Notes: generated by a model not told the origin, from the letters alone. Numbered from the stretch's first letter, positions 29,005 to 39,050 are shown. The stretch: 64,000 nucleotides of DNA from Pseudoduganella aquatica (GCF_009857595.1 NZ_WWCU01000011.1:1-64000), one strand, 5' to 3'. Made by a program: numbers and translations.

Positions 29005-30150
29005 TCACCATTGCTTGCTGATGCCCAGCTGCCAGATTTGCGCGTCCATGCGCGCCAGGCCGGGGCTGCCGGTGCCGAAGCGGCGCCAGCGGGTGCTCTG
29101 ACGATAATGCTCGGCCTTCACCTGCGCGCGCCAGCCGTCGCCGAAACTGTAGGCGGCCTGCAGACCGGCCGTGACGGCGCCGAAGCCGGACAGGCGCTGG
29201 TCGGCCGAGGTGAAGGCGGTGGAACCGAAGGTGTAGCCGGGCGGGAAAGGCGGGCCGAAGCGCTTGTCGTACACCGGGTCGAAATAGAAGTCCGCCGCCG
29301 ATTGCGTGCTCAGCCGCAGCGAGGGCGTCAAGGCCCAGCCGCCGCCCAGCGCGCGCTCGTATTCGGCGCCCAGGGTGTGGGCGCGGACGCCGAAGCTGTC
29401 CATGTAGTAGCGGTAGCTGGTGCGCATGGCGCTGCCGTCCCCCAGCGCGTGGTTCCAGCGCAGCAGCAGGCTGTTGACGTCGCGCTTGCGCGGGCGGTTG
29501 TCGACGTATTTGTAGGGGTCCGAGTAGTAGCCTTTACCTTTCGCATGCGTCAGGTCGAGCTTGACGATGTCGCGCTGGGTCAGCACCTGCTCCAGGCTGG
29601 CCAGCCATTCCACGGTGTGGCGGCGCTCGCCTGTCACCAGCAGGTTGACCGGGGAAATGGTGTCGTTGCTGACGCCAAAGGACAGGCTCCCGGTGGTGTT
29701 GTGGTCCGCGCTGCTGATGGTGCCGCCCAGCGACAGCGCGCGCGAGCGGTAGTCGTTCTCGTTGGACCAGGCGGCGCCTGCGCTGACGCTGGCGTTGGCG
29801 AGGTAGCGCGTGACGCGCAGGTCGGCGGCGTGGCGCAGGTCGTCCATGCGCGAGGCGCCGGAGATGGCGGTGTGGTAGCGCGGCGTGGCGCCGGACACGT
29901 GGTCGCTGACGGCGCCCGCTTCCAGCAGCCAGCCGCCGGCCACCGGCAGCGACAGGCGCACCGCAGGCGAGCGCACGCTCACGCGGTCCAGGCCGGGCTG
30001 TTCGTCCTTGTAGTGCAGATAGTCGACGCTGAGGGTGGCGGTGTCCGGCAGGGTTTGCGCGGCTGCGCTCGGCAAGCCCAGCCCCAGGCCGGGCAGTGCG
30101 AGCGCAGCCAGCATCAGGGCCTGGCTTGGCGGCAGGTCGGTCTTCGGCAT
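29005..30150 (-). CDS. DUF3570 outer-membrane protein
   Basis: 381 residues from ATG 30150, which overlaps the stop of DUF4266 (TGATG). A signal peptide ends LPSAAA/Q. The mature sequence alternates short aromatic-bounded strands (LSVDYLHYKDEQ, DVNSLLLRWNHALG, RTSYRYYMDSFGVRAHTLG) and ends in an aromatic residue (GISKQW), the signature of an outer-membrane beta-barrel. DUF3570 genes recur next to DUF4266 and ApbE, so the three likely act together. Confidence 0.85.
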   Translation of the reverse strand: MPKTDLPPSQALMLAALALPGLGLGLPSAAAQTLPDTATLSVDYLHYKDEQPGLDRVSVRSPAVRLSLPVAGGWLLEAGAVSDHVSGATPRYHTAISGASRMDDLRHAADLRVTRYLANASVSAGAAWSNENDYRSRALSLGGTISSADHNTTGSLSFGVSNDTISPVNLLVTGERRHTVEWLASLEQVLTQRDIVKLDLTHAKGKGYYSDPYKYVDNRPRKRDVNSLLLRWNHALGDGSAMRTSYRYYMDSFGVRAHTLGAEYERALGGGWALTPSLRLSTQSAADFYFDPVYDKRFGPPFPPGYTFGSTAFTSADQRLSGFGAVTAGLQAAYSFGDGWRAQVKAEHYRQSTRWRRFGTGSPGLARMDAQIWQLGISKQW

Positions 30151-30413
30151 CAGTTGCACCCGCAGCCGCCGCCGCCCACGCTGCCCGCGCCGCTGGCGGC
30201 TTCCTTGCTGTCGTAGATGTGGGCGCTGTAGCGCGACGCGGCAGGGTCGCGGTCGAAGCGCATATTGGGCTGTGCCAGCGCGCCTTTTTCCCACGCCGCC
30301 ACAGGCTGGAGCGGAGCGCAGCCGGTGGCCAGTCCGGCTGCGGCGCACAGCGCGGCCCATGCAGCCCACCTCGCCAGCCTGCACGCCCCGCGCCACCTTA
30401 TTTGTGCTTGCAT
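30150..30413 (-). CDS. DUF4266 lipoprotein with C-terminal Cys motif
   Basis: 87 residues from ATG 30413 behind AAGGAGG. A lipoprotein signal (AALCAAAGLATG/CAPLQPV) is followed by the DUF4266 pattern (VAAWEKGALAQPNMRFD, YSAHIYDSKEAASGA) and a Gly-rich end GGGGCGCN. The conserved terminal CGCN suggests a metal site or modification point. It lies between the TlpA-like and DUF3570 genes. Confidence 0.85.
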   Translation of the reverse strand: MQAQIRWRGACRLARWAAWAALCAAAGLATGCAPLQPVAAWEKGALAQPNMRFDRDPAASRYSAHIYDSKEAASGAGSVGGGGCGCN

Positions 30414-30423
30414 GCCTGCCTCC

Positions 30424-30918
30424 TTATGGTTGTTGCAGCGCGGACTGGATGCGTGCTTCCAGCGCGGCGGTGTCGTTGTCGTTGAAGCCGCTGTGCAGCC
30501 ACAGCAGCTTGCCGTCGCGGCCGATCAGCGCGCTGCTGGGCATGCCCTTGATGCCGTAGGCGCGCGCGGTGGCGCCGGCCGGGTCGTAGGCGATGGTGAA
30601 CGCGGCCGGCACGCGGGACAGGAAGGCGGCGGCGTCTTCGCCCTTGGCGTCCAGGTTGATGGCCAGTACTTGCAGGCCGGCGCCGCCATGGCGCTGCTGC
30701 AGGCCGTTCATCCAGGGGAAGGAGCGCTTGCAGGGGCCGCACCAGGAAGCCCAGAAATCCAGGTAGACCAGCTTGCCGCGATAGGCGCTCAGCTGCACCC
30801 TGCCCTGTGCTCCCGGCAAGTCGAAACCCGGCGCCAAGGCCTCGCCCGCCTTGGCGCCCGCGCTTGCGCACGTGATGGCCAGGGCCAGGACAGCGCTGCC
30901 GGCGACAGCGGCCGTCAT
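30424..30918 (-). CDS. TlpA-like periplasmic thioredoxin
   Basis: 164 residues from ATG 30918, overlapping the upstream TGA. A signal peptide ends near ASAGA. The thioredoxin fold shows the redox motif WASWCGPCKRSFPWM and the cis-Pro loop IKGMPSSALIGRDG. It probably keeps cysteines reduced in the periplasm, for example for haem attachment to the neighbouring CxxCH protein or the Cys motif of DUF4266. Confidence 0.88.
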   Translation of the reverse strand: MTAAVAGSAVLALAITCASAGAKAGEALAPGFDLPGAQGRVQLSAYRGKLVYLDFWASWCGPCKRSFPWMNGLQQRHGGAGLQVLAINLDAKGEDAAAFLSRVPAAFTIAYDPAGATARAYGIKGMPSSALIGRDGKLLWLHSGFNDNDTAALEARIQSALQQP

Positions 30919-32192
30919 GGCGGCATGCCCGCGGCGAACCAGGCGGCGAGCAGGTCGCGTTCGGCCTGCGTCATGCCGGTCATATTCGCCCAGGGCATGA
31001 ATTGCGATTGCACGGTGGAGGTAAAGATTTGCGTCGAGCGCGCGCGGATCTCGGCTTCGGTGTCGAAGCGGATGCCCAGCGGTGCCGGGTTGAATCCGGG
31101 CACGGTGGGACGCGCGGAATGGCACGGCACGCAGCGCTGGATGATGATGGCCTGCACCTGCGGGAATTTCAGCGCCGGCTGCACCGGCTTGGTCCAGCTG
31201 AAGACGCCTGCCTGCCCGGTGCTGGTGTTGACCCAGCTGCCCGCCAGCACCCCGGCCGCCAGGTTCAGGCTGCCAGTCAGCGTGACGCTCTGGCCTGCGG
31301 TGGTGGGCAGCGCCACGCTGAAGCGGCCGCCCGGCTGCAAAGTGCCGCTGCCGCCGGCGTCCTGGTTCACCAGGTGGCCGAACAGCGCCATCGTGCCGTC
31401 GGGCTGTATGGTGATGCCGATGGCGCCCTGGTCGGCGCCGCGCACCGTCACGTCATACTGGCCCGCATACTCGGCCATGGCATTGGCCGGCAGGCTGCTG
31501 CCAAAGGGCAGATACTCGATGCCGTTGCGCACCGCGTTGGCCAGCAGCGCGATGTTTTCCGGCGAGTCGGAGAACTGGGCCAGCACCTCGGCCTGGCTCA
31601 GCCGGACGCCCAGCGGGCCGGTGCCGTCCAGATTGCCGACATGGTAGGCCAGGCCTGCCGCGTCCGGTGCGCGGCCCAGCACGTTCGCATACAGCAGCGT
31701 GACGAAAGCGGCGCTGTTCGGCGCGCCGTACAAACTCATGAATTCCTGGCTGGTGACGAAGCTGGCGGCAACCGTGTTCAGCGGCGCGCCGTTGTCCATC
31801 GTGCCGATGTGGTAGCCCAGGCCGGCCAGGTCCGGCTTGCGCTTGAAGGCGGCCTGATACAGGCGGTAGGCCTGGCCGGCGTTGCCGGACAAGTCCAGGG
31901 CCAGCGCGGTATCGGCAAAACGCAAGCGGCTGTCCGCCGGCACCAGTTGGGTGGCGCCGCTGAGGATGTCGGTGACGAGGAAGCCGCCCGTGGCGGGGGC
32001 GACGGTGTATTGGCTGAGATAGCCGCTGAAGCTGATGGCCGGGCCGGGGGCCGCCGCGTGCTGCGGCGCAGGAGCGCCCGAAGCGGACAGGCGCGCGCCG
32101 GCGCTCGGATTGCCCGGCTGGGATTGCTCGCCCGCGCCGCAGGCAACCAGCAACAGCGGCAGGGCCAGACAGCAGAGGCGGCGAGCGTCCAT
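30915..32192 (-). CDS. Lipoprotein with DUF4214 and a c-type haem motif
   Basis: 425 residues. A lipobox (LLLVA/CGAG) predicts membrane anchoring. Two DUF4214-like segments follow (YRLYQAAFKRKPDLAGLGYH and LLYANVLGRAPDAAGLAYHV), then a beta-rich part, and near the C-terminus CVPCHSARPT, a CxxCH haem c site, with MPWANMTGMT offering possible Met ligands. It is first in the operon with TlpA, DUF4266, DUF3570 and ApbE, behind a plausible promoter. The combination of DUF4214 and a cytochrome-like domain is unusual; an electron-transfer role is inferred. Confidence 0.82.
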   Translation of the reverse strand: MDARRLCCLALPLLLVACGAGEQSQPGNPSAGARLSASGAPAPQHAAAPGPAISFSGYLSQYTVAPATGGFLVTDILSGATQLVPADSRLRFADTALALDLSGNAGQAYRLYQAAFKRKPDLAGLGYHIGTMDNGAPLNTVAASFVTSQEFMSLYGAPNSAAFVTLLYANVLGRAPDAAGLAYHVGNLDGTGPLGVRLSQAEVLAQFSDSPENIALLANAVRNGIEYLPFGSSLPANAMAEYAGQYDVTVRGADQGAIGITIQPDGTMALFGHLVNQDAGGSGTLQPGGRFSVALPTTAGQSVTLTGSLNLAAGVLAGSWVNTSTGQAGVFSWTKPVQPALKFPQVQAIIIQRCVPCHSARPTVPGFNPAPLGIRFDTEAEIRARSTQIFTSTVQSQFMPWANMTGMTQAERDLLAAWFAAGMPP

Positions 32193-32220
32193 AGCGGTGT
32201 ACCAAAAAGGGAAGGTTTAC

Positions 32221-32249
32221 ATCTTAGCCATCCCTGTATTATTTGGCAA
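32221..32249 (-). promoter_or_regulatory. Predicted sigma-70 promoter of the haem-DUF4266-ApbE operon
   Basis: On the minus strand TTGCCA (32244-32249), a 17-bp spacer and TAAGAT (32221-32226) lie about 30 bases upstream of the ATG at 32192. The -35 matches consensus at five of six bases and the -10 at four of six. Confidence 0.45.
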
Positions 32250-32273
32250 CCAGCCCGGGCCGGGCAAACAACG

Positions 32274-33218
32274 TTAGAGGAACAGCTCCTCGCGCGTGAC
32301 GGTGGCCGTGCCCAGCTTGCCGACCACGATGCCGCCGGCGCGGTTGGCGGTCTGCACCGCCTCGTTCCAGCCCGCGCCCGCGCCCAGCATGGCGGCCATG
32401 GTGGCGATCACCGTGTCGCCCGCGCCGGACACGTCGAACACTTCGCGCGCGTCGGCCGGCATGTGGAAGCGCTCCTGTGCCGTGTACAGCGTCATGCCCT
32501 CTTCCGAGCGGGTCAGCAGCAGCGCGTCCAGCTTCAGTTCGCTGCGCAGCTTCTGCGCCTTCTCCGTGAGCTGCTCCTCGCTGCTCCAGCCGCCGGCTAT
32601 GTGGCGGAACTCGGACTTGTTCGGGGTCAGCACGGTGGCGCCGGCGTAGCGCGCGAAGTCGTCGCCTTTCGGGTCGACCATCACCACCTTGCCGGCCGCG
32701 CGGCCCGCCGCCACCATGTCGGCCACGTTGACCAGGCTGCCCTTGGCGTAGTCGGACAGGATGATGACGTCGTAGTCGGCCAGCAGGGCCTTGTATTGCA
32801 TCAGCTTGTTGCGCAGCACGGTGTCGCTGGGCGGCTCCTCGAAGTCGATGCGCAGCATCTGCTGCTGGCGGCCGATCACGCGCAGCTTGATGATGGTGGA
32901 GATGGCTTCGTCGCGCTTGAGGTAGCTGTGGATGCCGCCGCTGTGCAGCAGCTGCTCCACCTGGTCGCCCGCCTCGTCGGCGCCGACCACGCCCAGCAGG
33001 CCGGCATGCGCGCCCAGCGCGGCCGCGTTGCGCGCCACGTTGGCCGCGCCGCCCAGGCGCGCTTCGCGCTTGTCCACGCGCACGATGGGCACCGGCGCTT
33101 CCGGCGAAATGCGGCTCACGTCGCCGAACCAGTAGCGGTCCAGCATCACGTCGCCGACCACGAGGATGCGCACTTTGTCGAGCGCGGGGGCTTGGAAGGT
33201 GGTAACGGAAGTACTCAT
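32274..33218 (-). CDS. rfaE1: D-glycero-beta-D-manno-heptose-7-phosphate kinase (RfaE1)
   Basis: 314 residues, PfkB/ribokinase family. VLVVGDVMLDRYWFGDVSRI and SPEAPVPIVRVDKREARLGG mark the N-terminal substrate site, and VSGAGDTVIATMAAMLGAG the catalytic anion-hole region. It phosphorylates heptose-7-phosphate for LPS inner-core synthesis. Its length covers only the kinase half of HldE, so the adenylyltransferase is a separate gene. It follows lapA-lapB, with the palindromic repeats between. Confidence 0.93.
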   Translation of the reverse strand: MSTSVTTFQAPALDKVRILVVGDVMLDRYWFGDVSRISPEAPVPIVRVDKREARLGGAANVARNAAALGAHAGLLGVVGADEAGDQVEQLLHSGGIHSYLKRDEAISTIIKLRVIGRQQQMLRIDFEEPPSDTVLRNKLMQYKALLADYDVIILSDYAKGSLVNVADMVAAGRAAGKVVMVDPKGDDFARYAGATVLTPNKSEFRHIAGGWSSEEQLTEKAQKLRSELKLDALLLTRSEEGMTLYTAQERFHMPADAREVFDVSGAGDTVIATMAAMLGAGAGWNEAVQTANRAGGIVVGKLGTATVTREELFL

Positions 33219-33252
33219 GGCGGTCTCTCAGGGTCGGCGGTGCGCTCGGATC

Positions 33253-33336
33253 GGCGGGTTACGGCTGCGCCTAACCCGCCCTACGGCCACGCACATGGGC
33301 GGCATCGTAGGGCGGGTTAGCGCAGCGTAAGCCGCC
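33253..33336. repeat. Dispersed palindromic intergenic repeat, inverted pair (copies 2 and 3)
   Basis: 33253-33284 reads GGCGGGTTACGG...CTAACCCGCCCTAC and 33307-33336 carries the same family in the opposite orientation (GTAGGGCGGGTTAG...GTAAGCCGCC), 22 bases apart. Each copy is itself an imperfect palindrome and together they can form a longer hairpin in the gap between lapB and rfaE1. Confidence 0.8.
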
Positions 33337-33342
33337 GGCGCA

Positions 33343-34518
33343 TCAATTCATTACGTTCAGTTCTTCCGTGCGGCGCGGCGGGTAGGATTCCCACTTGCTG
33401 CAGCCCGGGCAGTGCCAATAATACTGGCGCGCCTTGAAGCCGCAATGGCCGCACTGGTAGCGGGCCAGCTTCTGGGTGTAGCCATGCACCAGGCCCTTGA
33501 CCATGGACAGCTCGGACAGCAGCTCGGGCGGCGCGTCCATCATGCGCGCTTCCAGCAGCTTGTCCAGGCCCAGCAGGGTCGGCGTGCGGCGCAGCTCGTC
33601 GCTCACCAGCTGCTTGGCCGCGCTCACGCCGTCCAGTTCGATCACGGCCTTGAACACCACTTCCAGCAAATCGATGGACGAAGCCTGCTCCAGGTAGGAC
33701 TTGAGCAGCGACACGCCTTCCTGCGCCCGGCCCACTTTCTTGTAGCCGTCCATCAGGCGCTGCGCCACCAGGGCCACGTGCGGCACGCTTTGCTGCTCCA
33801 CGCGGCGCCAGGTGTTGAGCGCCGCTTCCACGTCGCCCTGCATCAGCTGCGCGTCGCCCACCAGGATGGTGGCGCGCACGCTGGTGCGGTCGGCCTGCAG
33901 CGCCTGCTCCAGCAGCTGCATCGCCTCGTCCGGATGGATGTGGACCAGCGCGTCCTGCGCCATTTCGCAGTAGAACTGCGCGATTTCCTTCTGGCGCACG
34001 CCGGCGCCCGCGTCCTGCAGGCCGGTCGCCACTTCAATCGCGCGCGGCCACTCCTTCTCGCGCTGGAAAATCTCCAGCAGCGAGCGGCGCGCCTGCACGC
34101 CGTAGGAGCTGTCCACCAGGCGCTTGAAGGTTTCCTCGGCGCGGTCCAGCAGGCCGGCCTTCAGGTAGTCCATGCCCAGCTCGTATTCGGCGTGCGCCTT
34201 CTGCTCGGCCGGCAGGTCCGGGCGCGACAGCAGGTTCTGGTGCACGCGGATGGCGCGCTCGGTCTCGCCGCGGCGGCGGAACAGATTGCCCAGCGCGAAG
34301 TGCATATCGGCCGTTTCCGGGTCCAGGCGCACGATCTCGATAAAGGCGTCGATGGCCTTGTCGGGCTGGTCGTTGAGCAGGAAGTTCAGGCCCTTGAAAT
34401 AGCCGCGCGGCAGCGTGCGCGACTCGGACACCAGCTGGCGGATGTCCACCCGCGCGGCGACCCAGCCCAGGCCGAAGAAAATGGGCATGCCCAATAACCA
34501 CCAGAGTTCGAATTCCAT
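33343..34518 (-). CDS. lapB: LPS assembly regulator LapB
   Basis: 391 residues from ATG 34518. An N-terminal membrane anchor (WWLLGMPIFFGLGWVAARVD) is followed by about nine TPR units (DMHFALGNLFRRRGETERAI, YELGMDYLKAGLLDRAEETF) and a C-terminal rubredoxin-type zinc site (CGHCGFKARQYYWHCPGC). This is the complete LapB/YciM layout. LapB controls LpxC turnover by FtsH and so balances LPS synthesis. lapA lies directly upstream. Confidence 0.94.
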   Translation of the reverse strand: MEFELWWLLGMPIFFGLGWVAARVDIRQLVSESRTLPRGYFKGLNFLLNDQPDKAIDAFIEIVRLDPETADMHFALGNLFRRRGETERAIRVHQNLLSRPDLPAEQKAHAEYELGMDYLKAGLLDRAEETFKRLVDSSYGVQARRSLLEIFQREKEWPRAIEVATGLQDAGAGVRQKEIAQFYCEMAQDALVHIHPDEAMQLLEQALQADRTSVRATILVGDAQLMQGDVEAALNTWRRVEQQSVPHVALVAQRLMDGYKKVGRAQEGVSLLKSYLEQASSIDLLEVVFKAVIELDGVSAAKQLVSDELRRTPTLLGLDKLLEARMMDAPPELLSELSMVKGLVHGYTQKLARYQCGHCGFKARQYYWHCPGCSKWESYPPRRTEELNVMN

Positions 34519-34531
34519 ACTTTTCTTAGGC

Positions 34532-34837
34532 TTATTGCTGCGTGTTGATACTGTCCGGCTGCGGCTGGGCGTTGACCTGCAGCGCCGAGGTTTGCAGCGT
34601 TTGGATGGTGGATTTTTGTTTGGTCGCTTCGCGCCGGTGGCGGAAAACGGTAGGGGTGAGCGCGAGCACGCCGAGGAAGGCGCCGGCGGCAAAGAAGCCG
34701 AGCAGCATCAGCACCAGGGGGCCGCGTAATTCGTAGTTCAGGAACAGGACCAGATTCACTTCCTGGGTGTTCTTCAGCGCGAAGCCGAAAAACAGCACAA
34801 ACAGGATAAAACCAAAAACAGTGGAAACAATTTTCAT
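34532..34837 (-). CDS. lapA: LPS assembly protein LapA-like membrane protein
   Basis: 101 residues from ATG 34837. Two membrane helices (STVFGFILFVLFFGFALKNT and VLMLLGFFAAGAFLGVLAL) with a short loop (VNLVLFLNYELRGP) fit the LapA/DUF1049 family. A basic, polar cytoplasmic tail follows. It lies 13 bases upstream of lapB. Confidence 0.88.
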   Translation of the reverse strand: MKIVSTVFGFILFVLFFGFALKNTQEVNLVLFLNYELRGPLVLMLLGFFAAGAFLGVLALTPTVFRHRREATKQKSTIQTLQTSALQVNAQPQPDSINTQQ

Positions 34838-34855
34838 TCGTCAGCTTCCCGTTTC

Positions 34856-34882
34856 AAAAAAAAACGGCATCCAGGGACGCCG
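34856..34882 (-). terminator. Rho-independent terminator after ihfB
   Basis: On the minus strand CGGCGTC (34876-34882) pairs with GATGCCG (34865-34871) around CCTG, with one G-T pair, and is followed by nine Ts. It separates rpsA-ihfB from lapA-lapB. Confidence 0.85.
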
Positions 34883-34941
34883 CTCTTTTACATCAGCCGG
34901 AACAGGCTTGCACCCGCCCCGGCTACCGTCATGTAGACGCT

Positions 34942-35247
34942 TCAGTCCTCGATGATGGGCTGGCCCACCATCGCGTCGACACGCTCGCGCAACTGCTTGC
35001 CCGGCTTGAAGTGCGGCACCCGTTTTTCGGGCACCATCACCTTGTCGCCGGACTTCGGATTGCGGCCGATGCGGGGCGGCCTGCTATTCAAAGCAAAGCT
35101 GCCGAAGCCGCGGATCTCGATGCGCTGGCCGCTCGCAAGCGCGCCGGTCATTGCATCGAGTATCGTCTTGACGGCGTACTCCGCATCCTTGGCCACCAGC
35201 TGAGAATAGCGCTCAGCCAGGCGGTTGATCAACTCGGACTTGGTCAT
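34942..35247 (-). CDS. ihfB: Integration host factor beta subunit
   Basis: 101 residues with the complete HU/IHF fold: [40 protein letters not shown] and [23 protein letters not shown]-beta bends DNA as a heterodimer with IHF-alpha. It follows rpsA by 17 bases, the standard rpsA-ihfB arrangement in proteobacteria. Confidence 0.96.
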   Translation of the reverse strand: MTKSELINRLAERYSQLVAKDAEYAVKTILDAMTGALASGQRIEIRGFGSFALNSRPPRIGRNPKSGDKVMVPEKRVPHFKPGKQLRERVDAMVGQPIIED

Positions 35248-35264
35248 CTACGTTACTGACGTTC

Positions 35265-36953
35265 TTAGTTCTTGTTGTCGAACTTAGCTTTCAGCAGTGC
35301 GCCCAGGCTGGTGGTGCCCGAAGCGGCGCTGCTGTCAACCGATGCCATCTTCTGCATGGCTTCTGCAGTTTCAGCATTGTCTTTAGCTTTGATCGACAGC
35401 TGGATCGAACGTGCTTTACGGTCGATGTTGATGACCAGCGCTTCAACAGCGTCGCCAACCTTCAGGTGGGTACCGGCATCTTCCACGCGGTCGCGGGAGA
35501 TTTCGGATGCACGCAGGTAGCCTTCAACTTCTTCGGACAGCTGGATCACGGCGCCTTTAGGCTCAACCGATTTAACGGTACCGTTAACCATCGAACCTTT
35601 GTCGTTCATGGCTGCGAAGTTGTTGAATGGGTCGCCTTCCAGTTGCTTCACGCCCAGGGAAACGCGCTCGCGCTCAACGTCGATAGCCAGAACCACGGCT
35701 TCCAGTTCGTCGCCTTTCTTGAACTTGCGCACGGCTTCTTCGCCGGACTCGGTCCACGACAGGTCGGACAGGTGCACCAGGCCGTCGATGTTGCCAGCCA
35801 GACCGATGAACACGCCGAAGTCGGTGATCGACTTGATGGCGCCACGGACTTTATCGCCCTTCTTGTGGGTTACGCCGAAGTCATCCCATGGATTTGCTTT
35901 GCACTGTTTCATGCCCAGCGAAATACGGCGACGCTCTTCGTCGATCTCCAGAACCATCACTTCTACTTCGTCGCCCAGCTGGACAACTTTGTTAGGAGCA
36001 ACGTTCTTGTTGGTCCAGTCCATTTCGGAAACGTGAACCAGGCCTTCGATGCCTTGTTCAACTTCAACGAACGCGCCGTAGTCGGTCAGGTTCGTTACTT
36101 TACCGAACAGGCGGGTGCCTTGTGGGTAACGACGGGACAGACCGGTCCAAGGATCGTCGCCCAGCTGTTTCACGCCCAGGGACACGCGGTTCTTTTCCTG
36201 ATCGTACTTCAGGACTTTCGCGGTGATCTCTTGGCCAACGGTCAGCACTTCCGATGGGTGACGCACACGACGCCATGCCAGGTCGGTGATGTGCAGCAGG
36301 CCGTCGATGCCGCCCAGGTCCACGAACGCGCCGTAGTCGGTGATGTTTTTCACAACGCCGGTCACCACGGTGCCTTCTTTCAGCGTTTCCATCAGTTTCT
36401 GACGCTCTTCGCCCATCGAAGCTTCGATGACGGCGCGGCGGGACAGAACGACGTTGTTACGCTTGCGGTCCAGTTTGATCACTTTGAATTCGAGGGTCTT
36501 GCCTTCGAATGGGGTGGTGTCTTTGACAGGACGGGTGTCCACCAGCGAACCTGGCAGGAACGCGCGGATGCCGTTGGTCAGAACGGTCAGGCCGCCCTTG
36601 ACTTTGCCATTGACGGTACCGACGACGATTTCGCCGGATTCCATTGCTTTTTCCAGTGCCAGCCACGAAGCCAGACGCTTGGCTTTGTCGCGCGACAGGA
36701 TGGTATCGCCGAAACCGTTTTCCAGCGATTCGATGGCCACGGAAACGAAGTCGCCTACTTTGACTTCCAGTTCGCCTTGGTCATTCTTGAATTCTTCAAC
36801 AGGGATGAAAGCTTCCGATTTCAGGCCGGCGTTTACGATCACAAAGTTGTGATCCAGACGAACGACTTCAGCGGAGATCACTTCGCCGGAACGCATGTCC
36901 TGACGGGACAGGGATTCCTCAAAGAGGGCTGCGAAACTTTCCATATTAGACAT
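35265..36953 (-). CDS. rpsA: 30S ribosomal protein S1
   Basis: 562 residues with six S1 RNA-binding repeats (for example [60 protein letters not shown]). The start at ATG 36953 is supported by GGAAG five bases upstream. S1 recruits mRNA to the 30S subunit. The gene is flanked by cmk and ihfB as usual. Codon use is noticeably less GC-rich than in its neighbours, in keeping with high expression. Confidence 0.97.
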   Translation of the reverse strand: MSNMESFAALFEESLSRQDMRSGEVISAEVVRLDHNFVIVNAGLKSEAFIPVEEFKNDQGELEVKVGDFVSVAIESLENGFGDTILSRDKAKRLASWLALEKAMESGEIVVGTVNGKVKGGLTVLTNGIRAFLPGSLVDTRPVKDTTPFEGKTLEFKVIKLDRKRNNVVLSRRAVIEASMGEERQKLMETLKEGTVVTGVVKNITDYGAFVDLGGIDGLLHITDLAWRRVRHPSEVLTVGQEITAKVLKYDQEKNRVSLGVKQLGDDPWTGLSRRYPQGTRLFGKVTNLTDYGAFVEVEQGIEGLVHVSEMDWTNKNVAPNKVVQLGDEVEVMVLEIDEERRRISLGMKQCKANPWDDFGVTHKKGDKVRGAIKSITDFGVFIGLAGNIDGLVHLSDLSWTESGEEAVRKFKKGDELEAVVLAIDVERERVSLGVKQLEGDPFNNFAAMNDKGSMVNGTVKSVEPKGAVIQLSEEVEGYLRASEISRDRVEDAGTHLKVGDAVEALVINIDRKARSIQLSIKAKDNAETAEAMQKMASVDSSAASGTTSLGALLKAKFDNKN

Positions 36954-37026
36954 AGTACTTCCAGGTCAGCCAGTAAGGCCCGCGATATGCGGCTTCAACT
37001 GGGTTAGGGTTAATAAAACACAACAA

Positions 37027-37695
37027 TTACTTTGCTGCGGCGGCATACCACTGCAACACCTGCGCCACCGCCTCATCGACGGCCATACGCGAGGTATCGA
37101 GCACATGCGCTCCCTCCGCGGGGACCAGCGGCGCGATGGCCCGGTTCGTATCCCGGTCATCCCTTGCCTTCAAATCCATCAGGAGGTCTTCCATATTAGC
37201 AGAAAATCCCTTAGCTATCAATTGCTTATATCGGCGTTCGGCGCGCGCTTCCACGCTGGCGGTCAAAAACACCTTCAACTGGGCGCCGGGGAAGATCACC
37301 GTGCCCATATCGCGCCCGTCGGCCACCAGGCCCGGCGTCTTGCGGAAACCCAGCTGCAGGCCGTACAGCGCCTGGCGCACCGAGGGGAAAGCGGCGATTT
37401 TCGAGGCCGTGTTGCCCACCTCTTCCTGCCGGATCGCGTCGGTGACGTTTTCATGCGACAAAAACACCGCCTCCCCGGTAAAACTGATGTTCAGGTGCTC
37501 GGCCAGCTTGGCCAGCGCGTGTTCATCCGTCAGGCTGGTGTCGCGGCGGATAGCCTGCAGCGCGGTCAAACGGTAGAGCGCGCCCGAGTCCAGCAGGTGG
37601 AAGCCGAGGTGGTCGGCAACCTTGTGTGCGACGGTGCCCTTGCCGGATGCGGTGGGGCCGTCAATGGTGATGACTGGAATATGGGAGGTGGACAT
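37027..37695 (-). CDS. cmk: Cytidylate kinase
   Basis: 222 residues. [20 protein letters not shown] is the nucleotide-binding P-loop, followed by [19 protein letters not shown] and [20 protein letters not shown], all typical of Cmk. It phosphorylates CMP and dCMP. It sits between aroA, three bases upstream, and rpsA. Confidence 0.96.
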   Translation of the reverse strand: MSTSHIPVITIDGPTASGKGTVAHKVADHLGFHLLDSGALYRLTALQAIRRDTSLTDEHALAKLAEHLNISFTGEAVFLSHENVTDAIRQEEVGNTASKIAAFPSVRQALYGLQLGFRKTPGLVADGRDMGTVIFPGAQLKVFLTASVEARAERRYKQLIAKGFSANMEDLLMDLKARDDRDTNRAIAPLVPAEGAHVLDTSRMAVDEAVAQVLQWYAAAAK

Positions 37696-37698
37696 GTT

Positions 37699-39036
37699 TT
37701 ATTTGGCAATGGCGGCGAAGGCGTCGAAATAGTCGGGGAAAGTCTTGGCCACGCATTTAGGGTCGTTAATCCGTACATTATTGCCTCGACGCAATGCGCC
37801 GTCCAGCGCGACCAGCGAGAAGCACATGGCCATGCGGTGGTCGTCGTAGGTGTCGATGGCGGCGGAACCGATGGCGGCGGGCGGCGTCACCTTCAGGTAA
37901 TCCGCGCCCTCCTCCACCACGGCGCCCAGCTTGCGCAGCTCGGTGGCCATGGCGGCGATGCGGTCGGTTTCCTTCACGCGCCAGCTGGCGATATTGCGCA
38001 GCGTGGTGGTGCCGTCCGCATACAGCGCGGCCACGGCGATGGTCATGGCGGCGTCCGGAATATGGTTGAAGTCCATGTCCACGGCCTTCAGCGGGCCATT
38101 GGACTTGGCTTCGATCCAGTTGTCGCCCATGGTGATCTGCACGCCCATCTGCTCCAGCGCCTCGGCAAAGCGCACGTCGCCCTGGATGGAATCGCGTCCC
38201 ACGCCTTCCACGCGCACCGGGCCGCCGGCAATGGCGCCCGCCGCCAGGAAGTAGGAAGCGGACGAGGCGTCGCCCTCCACGTGGATCAGGCCCGGGCTCT
38301 TGTAGCGCTGGCCGGCCTGCACGGTGAAGGACGCCCAGCCGTCCTGCTCCACCGTCACGCCGAAGCGGCGCATCAGGTTCAGCGTGATCTGGATGTAAGG
38401 CTTGGAAATCAGTTCGCCAACGACATCGATGGTGACGGCGTGGCCTTGCGCCATCAGCGGCGCCACCATCAGCAGCGCGGTGAGGAACTGGCTGGACACG
38501 TCGCCGCGCACCGACAGGCGCTGCGCCGTCAGATTGCCCTTGCGGATGTGCAGCGGCGGATAGCCGGGATTGCCCGTGTATTCAATCTGCGCGCCGATGG
38601 CGTTCAGCGCGTCCACCAGGTCGCCGATCGGGCGCTCGTGCATGCGCGGCACGCCGTGCAGCTTGTAGTCGCCGCCGATCACGGCCAGCGCGGCCGTCAG
38701 CGGACGGATGGCGGTGCCGGCGTTGCCCATGAACAGATCGGCCGAGGGCGCAAAGTGCACGCCGCCCACGCCGCCTCCGCCGGCCACGGTGTGCATGGGG
38801 TAGCCGTCCATGGTGGGCTGCGCTTCCCAGCGCACGCCCAGCTCGCGTAAGGCGTTCAGCATGACGTGCGTGTCGTCCGACGCGAGCAGGCCGCCGATGC
38901 GGGTTTCGCCTTCCGCCAGCGCAGCGAGCAGCAGGATGCGGTTGGAGATGGATTTCGAACCCGGCAGGCGCACCACGCCTTCAACGTGGGCGACCGTCGC
39001 CAGATCGATGTGTTCGGGATAGTTTTGCTGCGTCAT
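37699..39036 (-). CDS. aroA: 3-phosphoshikimate 1-carboxyvinyltransferase (EPSP synthase)
   Basis: 445 residues. [54 protein letters not shown] and [15 protein letters not shown] are EPSP synthase hallmarks. It catalyses the sixth shikimate-pathway step. It lies 14 bases downstream of tyrA. Confidence 0.97.
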   Translation of the reverse strand: MTQQNYPEHIDLATVAHVEGVVRLPGSKSISNRILLLAALAEGETRIGGLLASDDTHVMLNALRELGVRWEAQPTMDGYPMHTVAGGGGVGGVHFAPSADLFMGNAGTAIRPLTAALAVIGGDYKLHGVPRMHERPIGDLVDALNAIGAQIEYTGNPGYPPLHIRKGNLTAQRLSVRGDVSSQFLTALLMVAPLMAQGHAVTIDVVGELISKPYIQITLNLMRRFGVTVEQDGWASFTVQAGQRYKSPGLIHVEGDASSASYFLAAGAIAGGPVRVEGVGRDSIQGDVRFAEALEQMGVQITMGDNWIEAKSNGPLKAVDMDFNHIPDAAMTIAVAALYADGTTTLRNIASWRVKETDRIAAMATELRKLGAVVEEGADYLKVTPPAAIGSAAIDTYDDHRMAMCFSLVALDGALRRGNNVRINDPKCVAKTFPDYFDAFAAIAK

Positions 39037-39050
39037 ACCAGTCCTTTTGC

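Noticed and set aside
32193..32273. GCCCGGGCCGGGC palindrome downstream of rfaE1 as a terminator
   Set aside because: The palindrome is short and is not followed by a T run in either direction; it may be chance in GC-rich DNA.
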